From an uncultured Oscillospiraceae bacterium (lineage in GTDB: Bacteria; Bacillota; Clostridia; Oscillospirales; Oscillospiraceae), in the NCBI GenBank assembly GCA_910579965.1, contig CAJTWF010000024.1:1-43356 (forward strand): a stretch of 43,356 nt of DNA. The letters run 5' to 3'. Both the position numbers and the translations under genes were made by a program. The notes below the pieces were generated by a model that saw only the letters and a program-made list of their open reading frames with translations, was not told the DNA's origin and searched no databases. Below, one piece after another: positions 6,452 through 15,785 of the stretch; within the stretch, counting starts at the first letter, position 1; the number at the start of each line of letters is the position of its first letter.

Positions 6452-9199
6452 ATGGACTACAACAAGACAATCAACCTGCCACGGACCGACTTCCCCATGC
6501 GGGCGGGCCTGCCGGCCAGGGAGCCCGCTATGCTGGAGAGGTGGGAGGGCATGGACCTCTACCACGAGCTTCTCAAGAAGAACGAGGGCAGGCCCCGCTA
6601 CGCCCTCCACGACGGCCCCCCCTTCTCCAACGGTGCGCTCCACATGGGCCACGCCCTCAACAAGTCCATCAAGGACTTCATGGTCCGCTCCGCCGCCATG
6701 CGGGGATACTATACCCCCTATATCCCCGGCTGGGATAACCACGGCATGCCCATCGAGTCCGCCATCATCAAGAAGAACAAGCTCAACCGGAAGAAGATGA
6801 GCGTGCCCGAATTCCGCTCCGCCTGCCACGAGTTCGCCCAGCACTACGTGGACGTGCAGCGGGAGGGCTTCAAGCGCCTGGGCATCATCGGGGACTGGGA
6901 CCACCCCTACCTGACCATGGACCCGGCCTTTGAGGCTGAGGAGGTCAAGATCTTCGGGGAGATGTACAAAAAGGGCGTGATCTACAAGGGCCTCAAGCCC
7001 GTGTACTGGTGCCCCCACGACGAGACGGCCCTAGCGGAGGCGGAGATCGAGTACCAGGAGGACCCGGTCACCACCGTATACGTGAAGTTCCCCCTCCGGG
7101 ACGGCCAGGGCAGACTGGACGGGCATGACCGGATCTTCTTCCTCATCTGGACCACCACTATCTGGACCCTGCCAGGCAACCTGGCCATCGCCCTCCACCC
7201 CAGGGAGAGCTACGCCCTTGTCAGGGCCGGGAACGGCGAGACCTATATTCTGGCCGAGGCCCTGGTGGAGAAGGTGATGAAGGTTGGCGGCGTGGAGAGC
7301 TGGGAGGTCCTGGAGACCCACCCGGGCGCCTTCTTCGAGAACATGCTGGCCGGCCACCCCTTCCTCCCCAAGACCAGCCGCCTGGTGAACGCGGAGTACG
7401 TCACCATGGACTCCGGCACCGGCTGCGTCCACACCGCCCCCGGCTTCGGCGCGGACGACTATCAGACCTGCAAGCGCTACGGCATGGAGATGGTGGTGCC
7501 GGTGGATGACCGGGGCCGCCACACCGACTACGCCGGCAAGTACGCCGGCATGACCACCGACGAGTCAAACCCCGTCATCCTGGCGGACATGAAGGAGAGC
7601 GGGGCCCTCTTTGCCAGCGAGGACATCACCCACTCCTACCCCCACTGCTGGCGGTGCAAGCACCCCATCATCTTCCGGGCCACCCCCCAGTGGTTCTGCT
7701 CCGTGGACGCGTTCAAGGACGCGGCTGTGGCGGCCACGGAGAGCGTGCGCTGGATCCCCGGCTGGGGCAGGGACCGGATGATCTCCATGATCCAGGAGCG
7801 GTCCGACTGGTGCATCTCCCGGCAGCGGCGGTGGGGCCTGCCCATCCCGGTGTTCTACTGCCAGGACTGCGGCAAGCCGGTGTGCGACGGCGACACCATT
7901 GCCGCCGTCTCCCAGCTCTTCGCCGCCCAGGGCTCCAACGCGTGGTATGAGAAGGAGGCCGGGGACATCCTCCCCGCCGGATACCAGTGCCCCCACTGCG
8001 GCGGAGCCCGCTTCACCAAGGAGGAGGACACCCTGGACGGCTGGTTCGACTCCGGCTCCACCCACTTCGCCTCCATGAAGCGGGACCAGGGCTTCTGGCC
8101 CGCCACGGTGTATATGGAGGGCCTGGACCAGTACCGCGGCTGGTTCCAGTCCAGCCTGCTCACCGCTGTAGGCGCTCTGGGTCAGGGCGCGCCCTTCCAG
8201 GAGTGCGTTACCCACGGCTGGACCGTGGACGGCGAGGGCAAGGCCATGCACAAGAGCCTGGGCAACGGCATTGACCCGGCGGACATCTTCAAGAACTACG
8301 GCGCGGACATGATCCGCCTGTGGGCCGGGTCCGCAGACTACCACGCGGACGTGCGGTGCTCGAAGAACATCTTCGAGCAGCTCTCCCAGAGCTACCTCAA
8401 GTTCCGCAACACCGCCCGGTACTGCATAAACAACCTGGACGGCTTTGACGCGGACCATCTGGCGGCCCCGGAGGAGATGCTGGAGCTGGACCGCTGGGCC
8501 GTGACCAGGCTGAACAAGCTCATGGAGCGGTGCGAGGCGGCCTACCAGAACTACGAGTTCCACGTGGTCAGCCACGCGGTGAACGACTTCTGCGTGGTGG
8601 AGCTGAGCAGCTTCTACCTGGACATCATCAAGGACCGGCTCTACTGCGAGGAGCGCAGCGGCCTGCTCCGCCGCAGCGCCCAGACCGCCCTGTATCTCAT
8701 CCTGGACACCATGACCAGGATCTTCGCACCCATTCTGGCCTTCACCTGCGACGAGATCTGGCAGGCCATGCCCCACCGTTCCGGGGACGATCCCCGCAAC
8801 GTTCTCCTCAACCAGATGAACAAGCCCTTTGGGGACTACGCCCTGGACGATGCTGCCATGGCCGCCTGGGACGGACTCATCAAGGCCCGGGACGCGGTGA
8901 ACGCCGCCCTGGAGAGCGCCCGGAGCGAGAAGAGGATCGGCAAGGGCCTGGAGGCCAGGGTCACCCTGCCCGCCGCCCTGCTGGCCGGATGCCGGCAGCT
9001 GACGGAGGAGGAGCTGGCGGACCTGCTGATCGTCTCCCAGGTGGAGACGGGCGAGCATGACAGCATCGCCGTGACCCCCGCGCAGGGGGCCAAGTGCGAG
9101 CGGTGCTGGAAGATCCTCCCCTCCGTGGGCAGGGACGGCGAGCACCCAACCCTCTGCGCCCGGTGCGCCCGGGTGGTACGGAAGCTGGATATTCAGTAG
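6452..9199 (+). CDS. ileS: Isoleucyl-tRNA synthetase
   Basis: Class I aminoacyl-tRNA synthetase charging tRNA-Ile, 915 residues, the normal bacterial length. The HIGH motif is HMGH at residues 64-67. The KMSKS loop is present as KAMHKS around residues 597-602. The CP1 editing domain is in the middle, and the C-terminus ends in a four-cysteine zinc site (CERC, then CARC), as in the E. coli-type enzyme. The ATG at 6452 was chosen because AGGAGG is at 6434-6439 and homology starts at MDYNKT; an in-frame start at 6383 lies within the leader hairpin. The leader is too short for a T-box and none is seen, although ileS in Firmicutes is commonly T-box controlled. Confidence 0.97.
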   Translation: MDYNKTINLPRTDFPMRAGLPAREPAMLERWEGMDLYHELLKKNEGRPRYALHDGPPFSNGALHMGHALNKSIKDFMVRSAAMRGYYTPYIPGWDNHGMPIESAIIKKNKLNRKKMSVPEFRSACHEFAQHYVDVQREGFKRLGIIGDWDHPYLTMDPAFEAEEVKIFGEMYKKGVIYKGLKPVYWCPHDETALAEAEIEYQEDPVTTVYVKFPLRDGQGRLDGHDRIFFLIWTTTIWTLPGNLAIALHPRESYALVRAGNGETYILAEALVEKVMKVGGVESWEVLETHPGAFFENMLAGHPFLPKTSRLVNAEYVTMDSGTGCVHTAPGFGADDYQTCKRYGMEMVVPVDDRGRHTDYAGKYAGMTTDESNPVILADMKESGALFASEDITHSYPHCWRCKHPIIFRATPQWFCSVDAFKDAAVAATESVRWIPGWGRDRMISMIQERSDWCISRQRRWGLPIPVFYCQDCGKPVCDGDTIAAVSQLFAAQGSNAWYEKEAGDILPAGYQCPHCGGARFTKEEDTLDGWFDSGSTHFASMKRDQGFWPATVYMEGLDQYRGWFQSSLLTAVGALGQGAPFQECVTHGWTVDGEGKAMHKSLGNGIDPADIFKNYGADMIRLWAGSADYHADVRCSKNIFEQLSQSYLKFRNTARYCINNLDGFDADHLAAPEEMLELDRWAVTRLNKLMERCEAAYQNYEFHVVSHAVNDFCVVELSSFYLDIIKDRLYCEERSGLLRRSAQTALYLILDTMTRIFAPILAFTCDEIWQAMPHRSGDDPRNVLLNQMNKPFGDYALDDAAMAAWDGLIKARDAVNAALESARSEKRIGKGLEARVTLPAALLAGCRQLTEEELADLLIVSQVETGEHDSIAVTPAQGAKCERCWKILPSVGRDGEHPTLCARCARVVRKLDIQ

Positions 9200-9215
9200 C
9201 TTTCCATCATACGAT

Positions 9216-9244
9216 AAGCGGCGCGGAGCTCTTCCGCGCCGCTT
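9216..9244. terminator. Hairpin after ileS
   Basis: Perfect 12-bp stem (9216-9227 with 9233-9244) and a five-base loop just after ileS. The T-tract is weak on both strands, so termination may be partial and the following protease gene may be read from ileS transcripts. Confidence 0.6.
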
Positions 9245-9274
9245 CCTAGACGATATTGTTTGAAAGGAGTATTG

Positions 9275-12200
9275 ATGACCATGAGATCCCTTTTCCACAA
9301 GCGCATGACCGCCGCACTGCTGGCGGTGGTCATGGTCCTCTCCCTGCTGCCTGGGCAGACCGCCCGGGCGCTGGCAGCGGACCCGGATGACGACGTGCGG
9401 GGCAGCATTTCCGCCACCCTGCGCATCGACTATGCCCAGTCCCTGGAGACCCTGCGTGACCGGGAGGTCCGGGTGGAGGTCCTCCGGGGGAGTACCTCCC
9501 TGGGGACCGTCCCCCTCACCGCTTTTGAGGCGGGCAGCCTCTCCGGCGGCAGTCAGGTCCTGGTCTCCGCCCGGAGCCGGGACGGCGGGGACCTGGGCGG
9601 CGGCAGCTGGCCCGGGTATCTGGACCTGGAGCTCAACGGCCTGCCCCTGGACACCTACACCCTCCGGTTCACCGGCCGGGGCTACGTGCCCTTTGAACAG
9701 AAGGTCACCTTCTCCAACTACGCCCAGCACGTCCTGCTGGGCACCGGCGACGGCACCTTCACCCTGGGCGACGTGAACGGCGACGGGAAGGTGAGCACCG
9801 CGGACCGGGAGGCCCTGGCCGCGGCCCTGCAATCCCAGGATCCCAAGGATCTGGAGCGCTATGACCTCAACGGCGACGGCCTCATTGACATCGTGGATCT
9901 GGCCTACATAGACCGGCAGCTGAATGCCTCCGGCGGCGCGGAGGTCATCCCCACCGCCCTGCTCAACCCGCCGGTGGTCATCAGCGATGTTGAGAAGGCG
10001 CTGGCGGATGCGGGCGTTACCTGCGAAGGCGGCGAGCTGGCGGACCTGTTCCGGGATAAGGCGGACCCGCAGTACATCAACTTCCACAAAACCGGCGGCG
10101 GGGATATTGTTCTGCCCCTGCCCCTGGATGAAACCACGGATATGTCGGAGATCCGCATCGTCACCCCCGCCGCCGGGCAGCCCGGGGCTATCCTCACCGG
10201 CGAGATCCTGGTGGAGGACGCGTGGGAGAACGAGATGCGCATCCCCTTTGACTACACCACGCCCGAGGGCGTTCACGCCATCACCCGGGACCCTGACAGC
10301 AACGTCATCACCATCAGCCTGGGCAAGCGGGTGCCGGTGAAAAAGATCACCATCACCGTTGTCAAGACGGACGCGGGCTATGCGGCTGTGGAGTCCATCC
10401 AGTTCCTCCAGGACATTGTGCCGGAGAACCCCGCCGCCCCCAACACCAAGGTAACGGACGTAGCGGCCGAGGCGGGCAGCGAGAGCGTGCGCCTGCGCTG
10501 GCGGAATCTGCCCAACGTGTCCGGCTATAAGATCCTCTACTGGCCCCAGGGCAAGGAGGATCTGACCCAGGAGCTCCATGTGGACGTGAACAGCGCCACC
10601 GTCACAGGTCTGGAGAATCTGAAAACCTACTGCTTCACCGTCACTGCCACCGACGGCAGCTGGGAGGGCAAGCCCTCTGAGCCCGTCACCGCCACCCCCC
10701 AGCCCGCCAAGGTGCCCGACAGGGTGGACATGGTCACCGTGACCAGCATGGACGGCGCCCTGCGCGTGGGCTGGAAGGCCGCCAAGGGGGCCACGTGGCA
10801 CGAGCTCTTCTATCGGGAGAAGGACGCCGCCGGCTGGACCCAGTCCGGCGGCCGGCTGGAGGACACCCAGGCCACGATTGAGGGCCTGACCAACGGCGTG
10901 ACCTATGAGATCTACGCAGTGGGCTGCAACGACATCGGCCGGGGCCCCCAGTCCACCATCGCGGAGGGCACTCCCAAGGCCGTGGACTACTCCCGGCCCG
11001 TCGGCATCCCCACGGAGGGCGTGCTGGAGTATCAGGATATTGAGTCTATCCGTCTGGCCGACACGGGCAACTACTCCCACACCGCCCACCCCAACGGCTT
11101 CCAGCCCGCCAGCATGGCGGACGGGGACTTCCGCACCCACTGGACCAGTCAGGCCTGGGGGGACGGCAACCACGCCCGGAGCAAGCAGGTGATCTGCACC
11201 CTCAAGGAGCCCCAGCACCTGACCGCCGCCCTGTGGATCCCCCGGATGGACGGCACCTATTCCGCCAACCTGAAGGCCTACACGGTCACCATCTGGCGGG
11301 AGGGGGATGACCTGAGCGGACCGGGCACCAGGATTGTGCCCAACGAGAACCAGGAGGACGGCGGCCTGCGGACCTGGGAGACCATCCCCAACAACGTGGT
11401 CAACGATCGCTTCGCCTTCCTGCCCTTTGAGCCGGTGGAGAACGTCAAGCAGATCGCCATCACCATTGACCAGAACGGCTACACGGCGGTGAGCCTCTCG
11501 GAGCTCATGTTCATGACCTACAGCGCGGAGAGGAACCTGCCCGGGGATATCGCCGCTCTCTTTGCCTCGGATCTCCACACCGCCCTCAAGTCCGGCGTGA
11601 CCATGGCGCAGATCGAGGCCCTCCAGGCCCGTCTGGACAGCGACGAGAAGAACTACTACCTCTACGTGGACGTTTTGCAGGATGAGCTGAAGCTGGCCCG
11701 CAGTCTGCTGAGCGGTCAGGGCGCCACCGGCGTGGTGGTCAACGGCATCCAGGCCCGGAGCGGCAGCGCGGACAGCAGGTATGGCCAGGGCGGCAGCGTC
11801 CTCCAGCCCCTGGGCGTGGCCGCCGGGGCGGGGACTGAGCTGGTGATCTACGCGGAGGGGATCCCCACAGACGCCCCGGTAAGCCTGGTGGCCACCCAGT
11901 TCAACGCCCAGGTCAACTCCTGGCAGAAGACCGTGGGCACCCTGCGCAACGGCCGGAACATCCTGGCCATCCCCCAGATCACCTCGGACAGCGACAAGAC
12001 CAAGGGCGGCAGCCTCTATCTCACCTACGGCGGCAGCGAGGCCAACGCCCAGAATATTAAGCTCCACGTTCTCCGGGGTACGGCCATCCCCACCCTGGAG
12101 CTGTCCAACTGGCACAGCCTGAATGATGCCGCCCGCCGGGAGGCCATTGGCCGCTACGTGGACGATCTGGCCCAGTACGCGGCAGATACCAAGATCAGCA

Positions 12201-14215
12201 GTCCCGCGTCCGACTGGCGCAACGTCACGGAGATCTCCACCCCCTCGGTGCTCCTCTCCCTGCCCGCCGCAGCGGTGAGCGCCGCCCTGGGCAATGGGAC
12301 CCGGGAGCAGAAGGTGGAGACCCTCTGCAACGACGTCCTGGCCTGGGAGGATGTGATGTACATCTGCAAGACCACCCAGGGCATCAGCGCCACCTATGAG
12401 AACAACGACATGCACACCCGGCAGAACATCCGGTGCATGACCATGTTCTCCGGCGCGTTCATGTACGCTGCCGGCAGCCACATCGGCATTGGCTACGGCT
12501 CCTGCGGCGGCATGGTGGTGGGTAAGCCTGTCAGCATGACCGACCCGGGGAACGCCAACAGCCTCTTCGGCTGGGGCATTGCCCATGAGATCGGCCACAA
12601 CATGGATAAACTGGGCCGGGCGGAGATTACCAACAACATCTACTCCCTCATGGTCCAGACCTATGACGGCCAGAGCAACACCCTCACCTCCCGCCTGGAG
12701 GCCAGCAGCAAGTACGAGGACATCTTCACCAAGACCGCCCAGGGCTACCCCGGCGCGGCGGGGAACGTGTTCGTACAGCTGGGCATGTATTGGCAGCTCC
12801 ATCTGGCCTATACAGACAGTACAAACTCTCTGGATTTCTACAACAGGTTCTTCACAGCCTGGAAGGCCGGGACCTATACCGGCGGGGCCGAAACCTATGA
12901 CGAAAAGGTGGCCCTCACCGCCGCAGGTGTGACTGGAAAGGACCTGAACGAGTTCTTCCGGCGCTGGGGAATGCAGCTGAGCGACAGCGTGAAGAGCAAG
13001 ATCGATTCCTACGCTGACGAGCCCCGGGCCATCTGGTATCTCAACGACGAGAGCCGCCGGGCGGCGCTGAACGGCACAACCCAGGCTTCCGGCACCGTGA
13101 CCGCTTCTGTGGAGAAGAACGGGGATAAGGAAGTGAACCTCACCTTCTCCTTCAACGGCTCGGGGACGATCCAGGGCTTCGAGATTATCCGCAATGGCAC
13201 GCCCATTGACTTTGTCATCTCCAGCAACTCCGGAACATATAAGGATGTTATTGGCTCCGGCAACCACCGGAACTATGCGTACACCGTGAAGGCCTACGAC
13301 ATCCTGGGCAATGAGGTGGGCATGGCGAACGCGGGCACCGTGCGCATTGCCTACGACAACGTGATTGACCCCAGCACGTACACCACGGAAAATGTGGAAA
13401 ACGGCGTAAAGTTCACCTTCTCGGAAAAAACCCCTGTGTCCGGCATCAAGATAGCGGCCGGCGGCTGGGCAGAGAACAAGGAGATCTCCGTCAGCGTGGA
13501 TAATACCTACGTCATCGGCAGCGACACAAGCGTCAATCAGGCTGTGGATGATAAGAGCAGCTATGTCCGCTACCTCCAGATGCCCGGCGCGGCTTCGGAC
13601 GACGCCCGGATCTACACCTATGAAGCCCTGACCGTCACCGTCACCGGAAGCGCCATCACGGATCCGTCGAAGGTGCAGCTCATCGGCTATCCCGGCGATG
13701 ATATCGCCTTCCTGGAGACGGGCTCGGTGGGCCGCCTTTACAGCGACTACACCTACGACACCCTCGAGGGCACGGAGACCATACCCGCCGGTACCCTGGT
13801 CATTACCGGGACCTACCGAGGCAGTCCGGTGTTCAACAACCTGCGGATTGACGGCAGATACCTGGAGACCACCATCAACGAGGATGGGACGCAGAGCGAA
13901 GATCTCGTGGAAAAGCCTGTGTCCGGCGCCGGCCTCCTCTTTGCTGCGGTGGTGGAGGGCGACATGAGCCTTGACATCAGCGACGGCTTCTTCCTCTTCA
14001 TTCCTGCGGACCAGGGGGAGATCAAGCTCCCGGAAGCGGATGAACTGGATAAGGACTTTGAAGAGGTCAAATACAATCTGCCCAGCGAGATTAAGGCGGT
14101 TCTCTCCCGTTCGGACACGGCCACCGGCGGCAGCGTCCATCTGGGCGCAGAGACCAGCTGGATCAGCAGCCCCGGCGGTGAAGACCTGCCCTACATCAAA
14201 TTGGAGAATAATTGA
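9275..14215 (+). CDS. Secreted multidomain M60-type metalloprotease with dockerin
   Basis: Very large secreted protein (1646 residues). A signal peptide is at residues 1-34 (cleavage after ALA). An N-terminal beta-rich module is followed by a type I dockerin at about 163-217 with two calcium loops (DVNGDGKVSTAD and DLNGDGLIDIVD). Then come a discoidin-like module (about 235-385), two fibronectin III modules (about 395-575), another F5/8-type carbohydrate-binding module (about 590-755), and an M60/enhancin-type peptidase domain. The zinc motif HEIGH spans residues 1104-1108, with a candidate third ligand Glu1117, matching HExxHx(8,28)E. C-terminal beta modules follow. M60-like enzymes cleave mucin-type O-glycoproteins; that role is inferred. 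The start is the ATG at 9275 after AAAGGAG; an in-frame TTG at 9260 precedes the ribosome site. No promoter of its own was found. Confidence 0.88.
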   Translation: MTMRSLFHKRMTAALLAVVMVLSLLPGQTARALAADPDDDVRGSISATLRIDYAQSLETLRDREVRVEVLRGSTSLGTVPLTAFEAGSLSGGSQVLVSARSRDGGDLGGGSWPGYLDLELNGLPLDTYTLRFTGRGYVPFEQKVTFSNYAQHVLLGTGDGTFTLGDVNGDGKVSTADREALAAALQSQDPKDLERYDLNGDGLIDIVDLAYIDRQLNASGGAEVIPTALLNPPVVISDVEKALADAGVTCEGGELADLFRDKADPQYINFHKTGGGDIVLPLPLDETTDMSEIRIVTPAAGQPGAILTGEILVEDAWENEMRIPFDYTTPEGVHAITRDPDSNVITISLGKRVPVKKITITVVKTDAGYAAVESIQFLQDIVPENPAAPNTKVTDVAAEAGSESVRLRWRNLPNVSGYKILYWPQGKEDLTQELHVDVNSATVTGLENLKTYCFTVTATDGSWEGKPSEPVTATPQPAKVPDRVDMVTVTSMDGALRVGWKAAKGATWHELFYREKDAAGWTQSGGRLEDTQATIEGLTNGVTYEIYAVGCNDIGRGPQSTIAEGTPKAVDYSRPVGIPTEGVLEYQDIESIRLADTGNYSHTAHPNGFQPASMADGDFRTHWTSQAWGDGNHARSKQVICTLKEPQHLTAALWIPRMDGTYSANLKAYTVTIWREGDDLSGPGTRIVPNENQEDGGLRTWETIPNNVVNDRFAFLPFEPVENVKQIAITIDQNGYTAVSLSELMFMTYSAERNLPGDIAALFASDLHTALKSGVTMAQIEALQARLDSDEKNYYLYVDVLQDELKLARSLLSGQGATGVVVNGIQARSGSADSRYGQGGSVLQPLGVAAGAGTELVIYAEGIPTDAPVSLVATQFNAQVNSWQKTVGTLRNGRNILAIPQITSDSDKTKGGSLYLTYGGSEANAQNIKLHVLRGTAIPTLELSNWHSLNDAARREAIGRYVDDLAQYAADTKISSPASDWRNVTEISTPSVLLSLPAAAVSAALGNGTREQKVETLCNDVLAWEDVMYICKTTQGISATYENNDMHTRQNIRCMTMFSGAFMYAAGSHIGIGYGSCGGMVVGKPVSMTDPGNANSLFGWGIAHEIGHNMDKLGRAEITNNIYSLMVQTYDGQSNTLTSRLEASSKYEDIFTKTAQGYPGAAGNVFVQLGMYWQLHLAYTDSTNSLDFYNRFFTAWKAGTYTGGAETYDEKVALTAAGVTGKDLNEFFRRWGMQLSDSVKSKIDSYADEPRAIWYLNDESRRAALNGTTQASGTVTASVEKNGDKEVNLTFSFNGSGTIQGFEIIRNGTPIDFVISSNSGTYKDVIGSGNHRNYAYTVKAYDILGNEVGMANAGTVRIAYDNVIDPSTYTTENVENGVKFTFSEKTPVSGIKIAAGGWAENKEISVSVDNTYVIGSDTSVNQAVDDKSSYVRYLQMPGAASDDARIYTYEALTVTVTGSAITDPSKVQLIGYPGDDIAFLETGSVGRLYSDYTYDTLEGTETIPAGTLVITGTYRGSPVFNNLRIDGRYLETTINEDGTQSEDLVEKPVSGAGLLFAAVVEGDMSLDISDGFFLFIPADQGEIKLPEADELDKDFEEVKYNLPSEIKAVLSRSDTATGGSVHLGAETSWISSPGGEDLPYIKLENN

Positions 14216-14217
14216 GC

Positions 14218-15384
14218 ATGAAAAGAAATCATTCCATTTTATCTCTGGCCCTGGCCCTGGCGCTGCTGCTGGGCCTTGCCCCGGCGGCCCGGGCCGCCGC
14301 CCGGCCTGAGCTGGTATGCACCCCGGGCCGGGAGACGGGTCAGCTCCAATTAGCCCTGGAGGGCCTGGACGGCAGCGGGATCTATGGCGCGCAAGTGGAG
14401 CTGACCCTGACCGGGGAGTACGCCGGCTGCTCCTTCACCCCCTACGGCGCGGGGGTCTACAGCCCCGGCTGTCAGGCCGCCGCGTCCCAGGGGAAGACGG
14501 AGGTAATCCTCTATCTCTCCGGCCAGAGCCCCCTGAACAATCGGGGCCTGCTGGAGCTGGGCACCCTGTCCATGGGGTCCAAGGGGGGGACTGACAGTCT
14601 CCCCCGGACCGCCCGGATGACCCTCCTGAACCGGGGCCTGGAGCCCCTCACGGGCGCCATGGGCGGCGACGTGCCGGTGGTCATCGGCACACGGAATCCC
14701 GGCGGCTCTGGCGGCGGCTGGAACGGCGGTGGCGGCGGCACCGGCGGAGGAACTGCCAAGCCGGAGAAGCCCGATGAGAAGCCGCCGGAGACCCAGCAGC
14801 CCTCCACGCCGGACCTGGGGAACGTCACCCTGCCCTTTACGGACGTGAGCGCCCGGGACTGGTTCTACGAGGCGGTCCGCTTCGTCTACGCCCGGGGCAT
14901 GATGAGCGGCACGGCGGAGAACCAGTTCTCCCCCCAGCAGACCACCACCCGGGGTATGATCGTCACCATCCTCCACCGGCTGGAGGGCACGCCGGAGGCC
15001 GGGGCGGGGACCGCCTTCACCGACGTGGCCGGGGGCGCGTACTACGCCCAAAGCGTGGCCTGGGCCTCCGCCAACGGCATTGTCAACGGCTTTGAGGACG
15101 GCTCCTTCCGTCCGGGCGAGGCCATCACCCGGGAGCAGATGGCGGCCATCTTCATGCGCTACGCCCGGTACAGGGGCGTGGACGTGACCGCCCAGGCCAG
15201 TCTGGACGGCTTCCCGGATCAGGCCAAGGTGTCCTCCTACGCCCGCGAGGCCATGGCCTGGTCCGTGAGCACGGGGCTCATCGGCGGCATGGACGGTCTT
15301 CTGGTCCCCGGCGGCAGCGCCACCCGGGCCCAGGCGGCCACCATCCTTATGCGCCTGTGCGTGAACGTGCTGGAAGCGCCATGA
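14218..15384 (+). CDS. Wall-anchored protein: cohesin-like domain plus three SLH repeats
   Basis: Exported surface protein, 388 residues. A signal peptide (cleavage near residue 26) is followed by a beta-rich domain (about 30-158). Its pattern fits the cohesin fold: GIYGAQVELTL in place of the 'xxFxLxYD' strand, a VILYLSG strand, and GLLELGTLSM in place of the 'GxLaxixF' strand. A Gly-rich then Pro/Glu-rich linker spans about 160-200. Three S-layer homology repeats start near 202, 264 and 328 (FTDVSARDWFYEAV, FTDVAGGAYYAQSV, FPDQAKVSSYAREA) and should bind the secondary wall polymer. The ATG lies three bases after the protease stop, so the two are co-transcribed. The dockerin in the upstream protease is the natural candidate ligand. 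The SLH call is firm; the cohesin call rests on pattern, not alignment. Confidence 0.85.
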   Translation: MKRNHSILSLALALALLLGLAPAARAAARPELVCTPGRETGQLQLALEGLDGSGIYGAQVELTLTGEYAGCSFTPYGAGVYSPGCQAAASQGKTEVILYLSGQSPLNNRGLLELGTLSMGSKGGTDSLPRTARMTLLNRGLEPLTGAMGGDVPVVIGTRNPGGSGGGWNGGGGGTGGGTAKPEKPDEKPPETQQPSTPDLGNVTLPFTDVSARDWFYEAVRFVYARGMMSGTAENQFSPQQTTTRGMIVTILHRLEGTPEAGAGTAFTDVAGGAYYAQSVAWASANGIVNGFEDGSFRPGEAITREQMAAIFMRYARYRGVDVTAQASLDGFPDQAKVSSYAREAMAWSVSTGLIGGMDGLLVPGGSATRAQAATILMRLCVNVLEAP

Positions 15385-15785
15385 TCGCGGTTGTCTGCGT
15401 GGATGACCGGGGCGGGATGCTCTTCAATCGCCGCCGCCAGAGCCAGGACCGGGTCCTCCGAGGGGACCTGCTGGCCCTGGCGGCGGGGCGGCCGGTCTGG
15501 ATGAACGGCTATTCCCTGGGCCAGTTCGGCCCGGAGACAGGGGACCTGCGCACGGCGGAGGACTGCCTGGACCGGGCCGGAAAGGGGGAGCTGTGCTTTG
15601 TGGAGACCACGGATCCAGCCCCCTGGCTGGAGCGGATGGAGGGTCTGGTCCTCTACCGCTGGAACCGGCGGTATCCTGCGGACCTCTACTGCACCCTGCC
15701 CCTGGAGGACTTTGTCCTGGAGGAGCGCAGGGAGTTCGCCGGGTCCAGCCACGAGTGCATTACAAGGGAGGTGTATCGCCGTTGA
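15381..15785 (+). CDS. Small uncharacterised protein coupled to a nuclease gene
   Basis: Protein of 134 residues with no signal peptide or membrane segment, predicted cytoplasmic. It starts MIAVVCVDDRGGMLFNRRRQSQD; the ATG overlaps the stop of the SLH gene (ATGA) and its own stop overlaps the TTG start of the nuclease gene. An in-frame GTG at 15357 has no ribosome site. I do not recognise a characterised family, although similar short proteins starting with VDD..G..FN.RR.S.D occur in Clostridia next to nucleases. The position directly before a DNA-entry-type nuclease resembles Bacillus subtilis nin-nucA, where Nin inhibits NucA. An inhibitor or immunity role is therefore a guess from context. 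Confidence 0.75.
   Translation: MIAVVCVDDRGGMLFNRRRQSQDRVLRGDLLALAAGRPVWMNGYSLGQFGPETGDLRTAEDCLDRAGKGELCFVETTDPAPWLERMEGLVLYRWNRRYPADLYCTLPLEDFVLEERREFAGSSHECITREVYRR

Noticed and set aside
7565..14140. A 2191-codon open frame on the minus strand opposite ileS and the protease gene
   Set aside because: It is a product of high third-position GC. Its translation is dominated by Ala, Gly, Val, His and Leu with no domain, and the plus-strand genes are clearly real.
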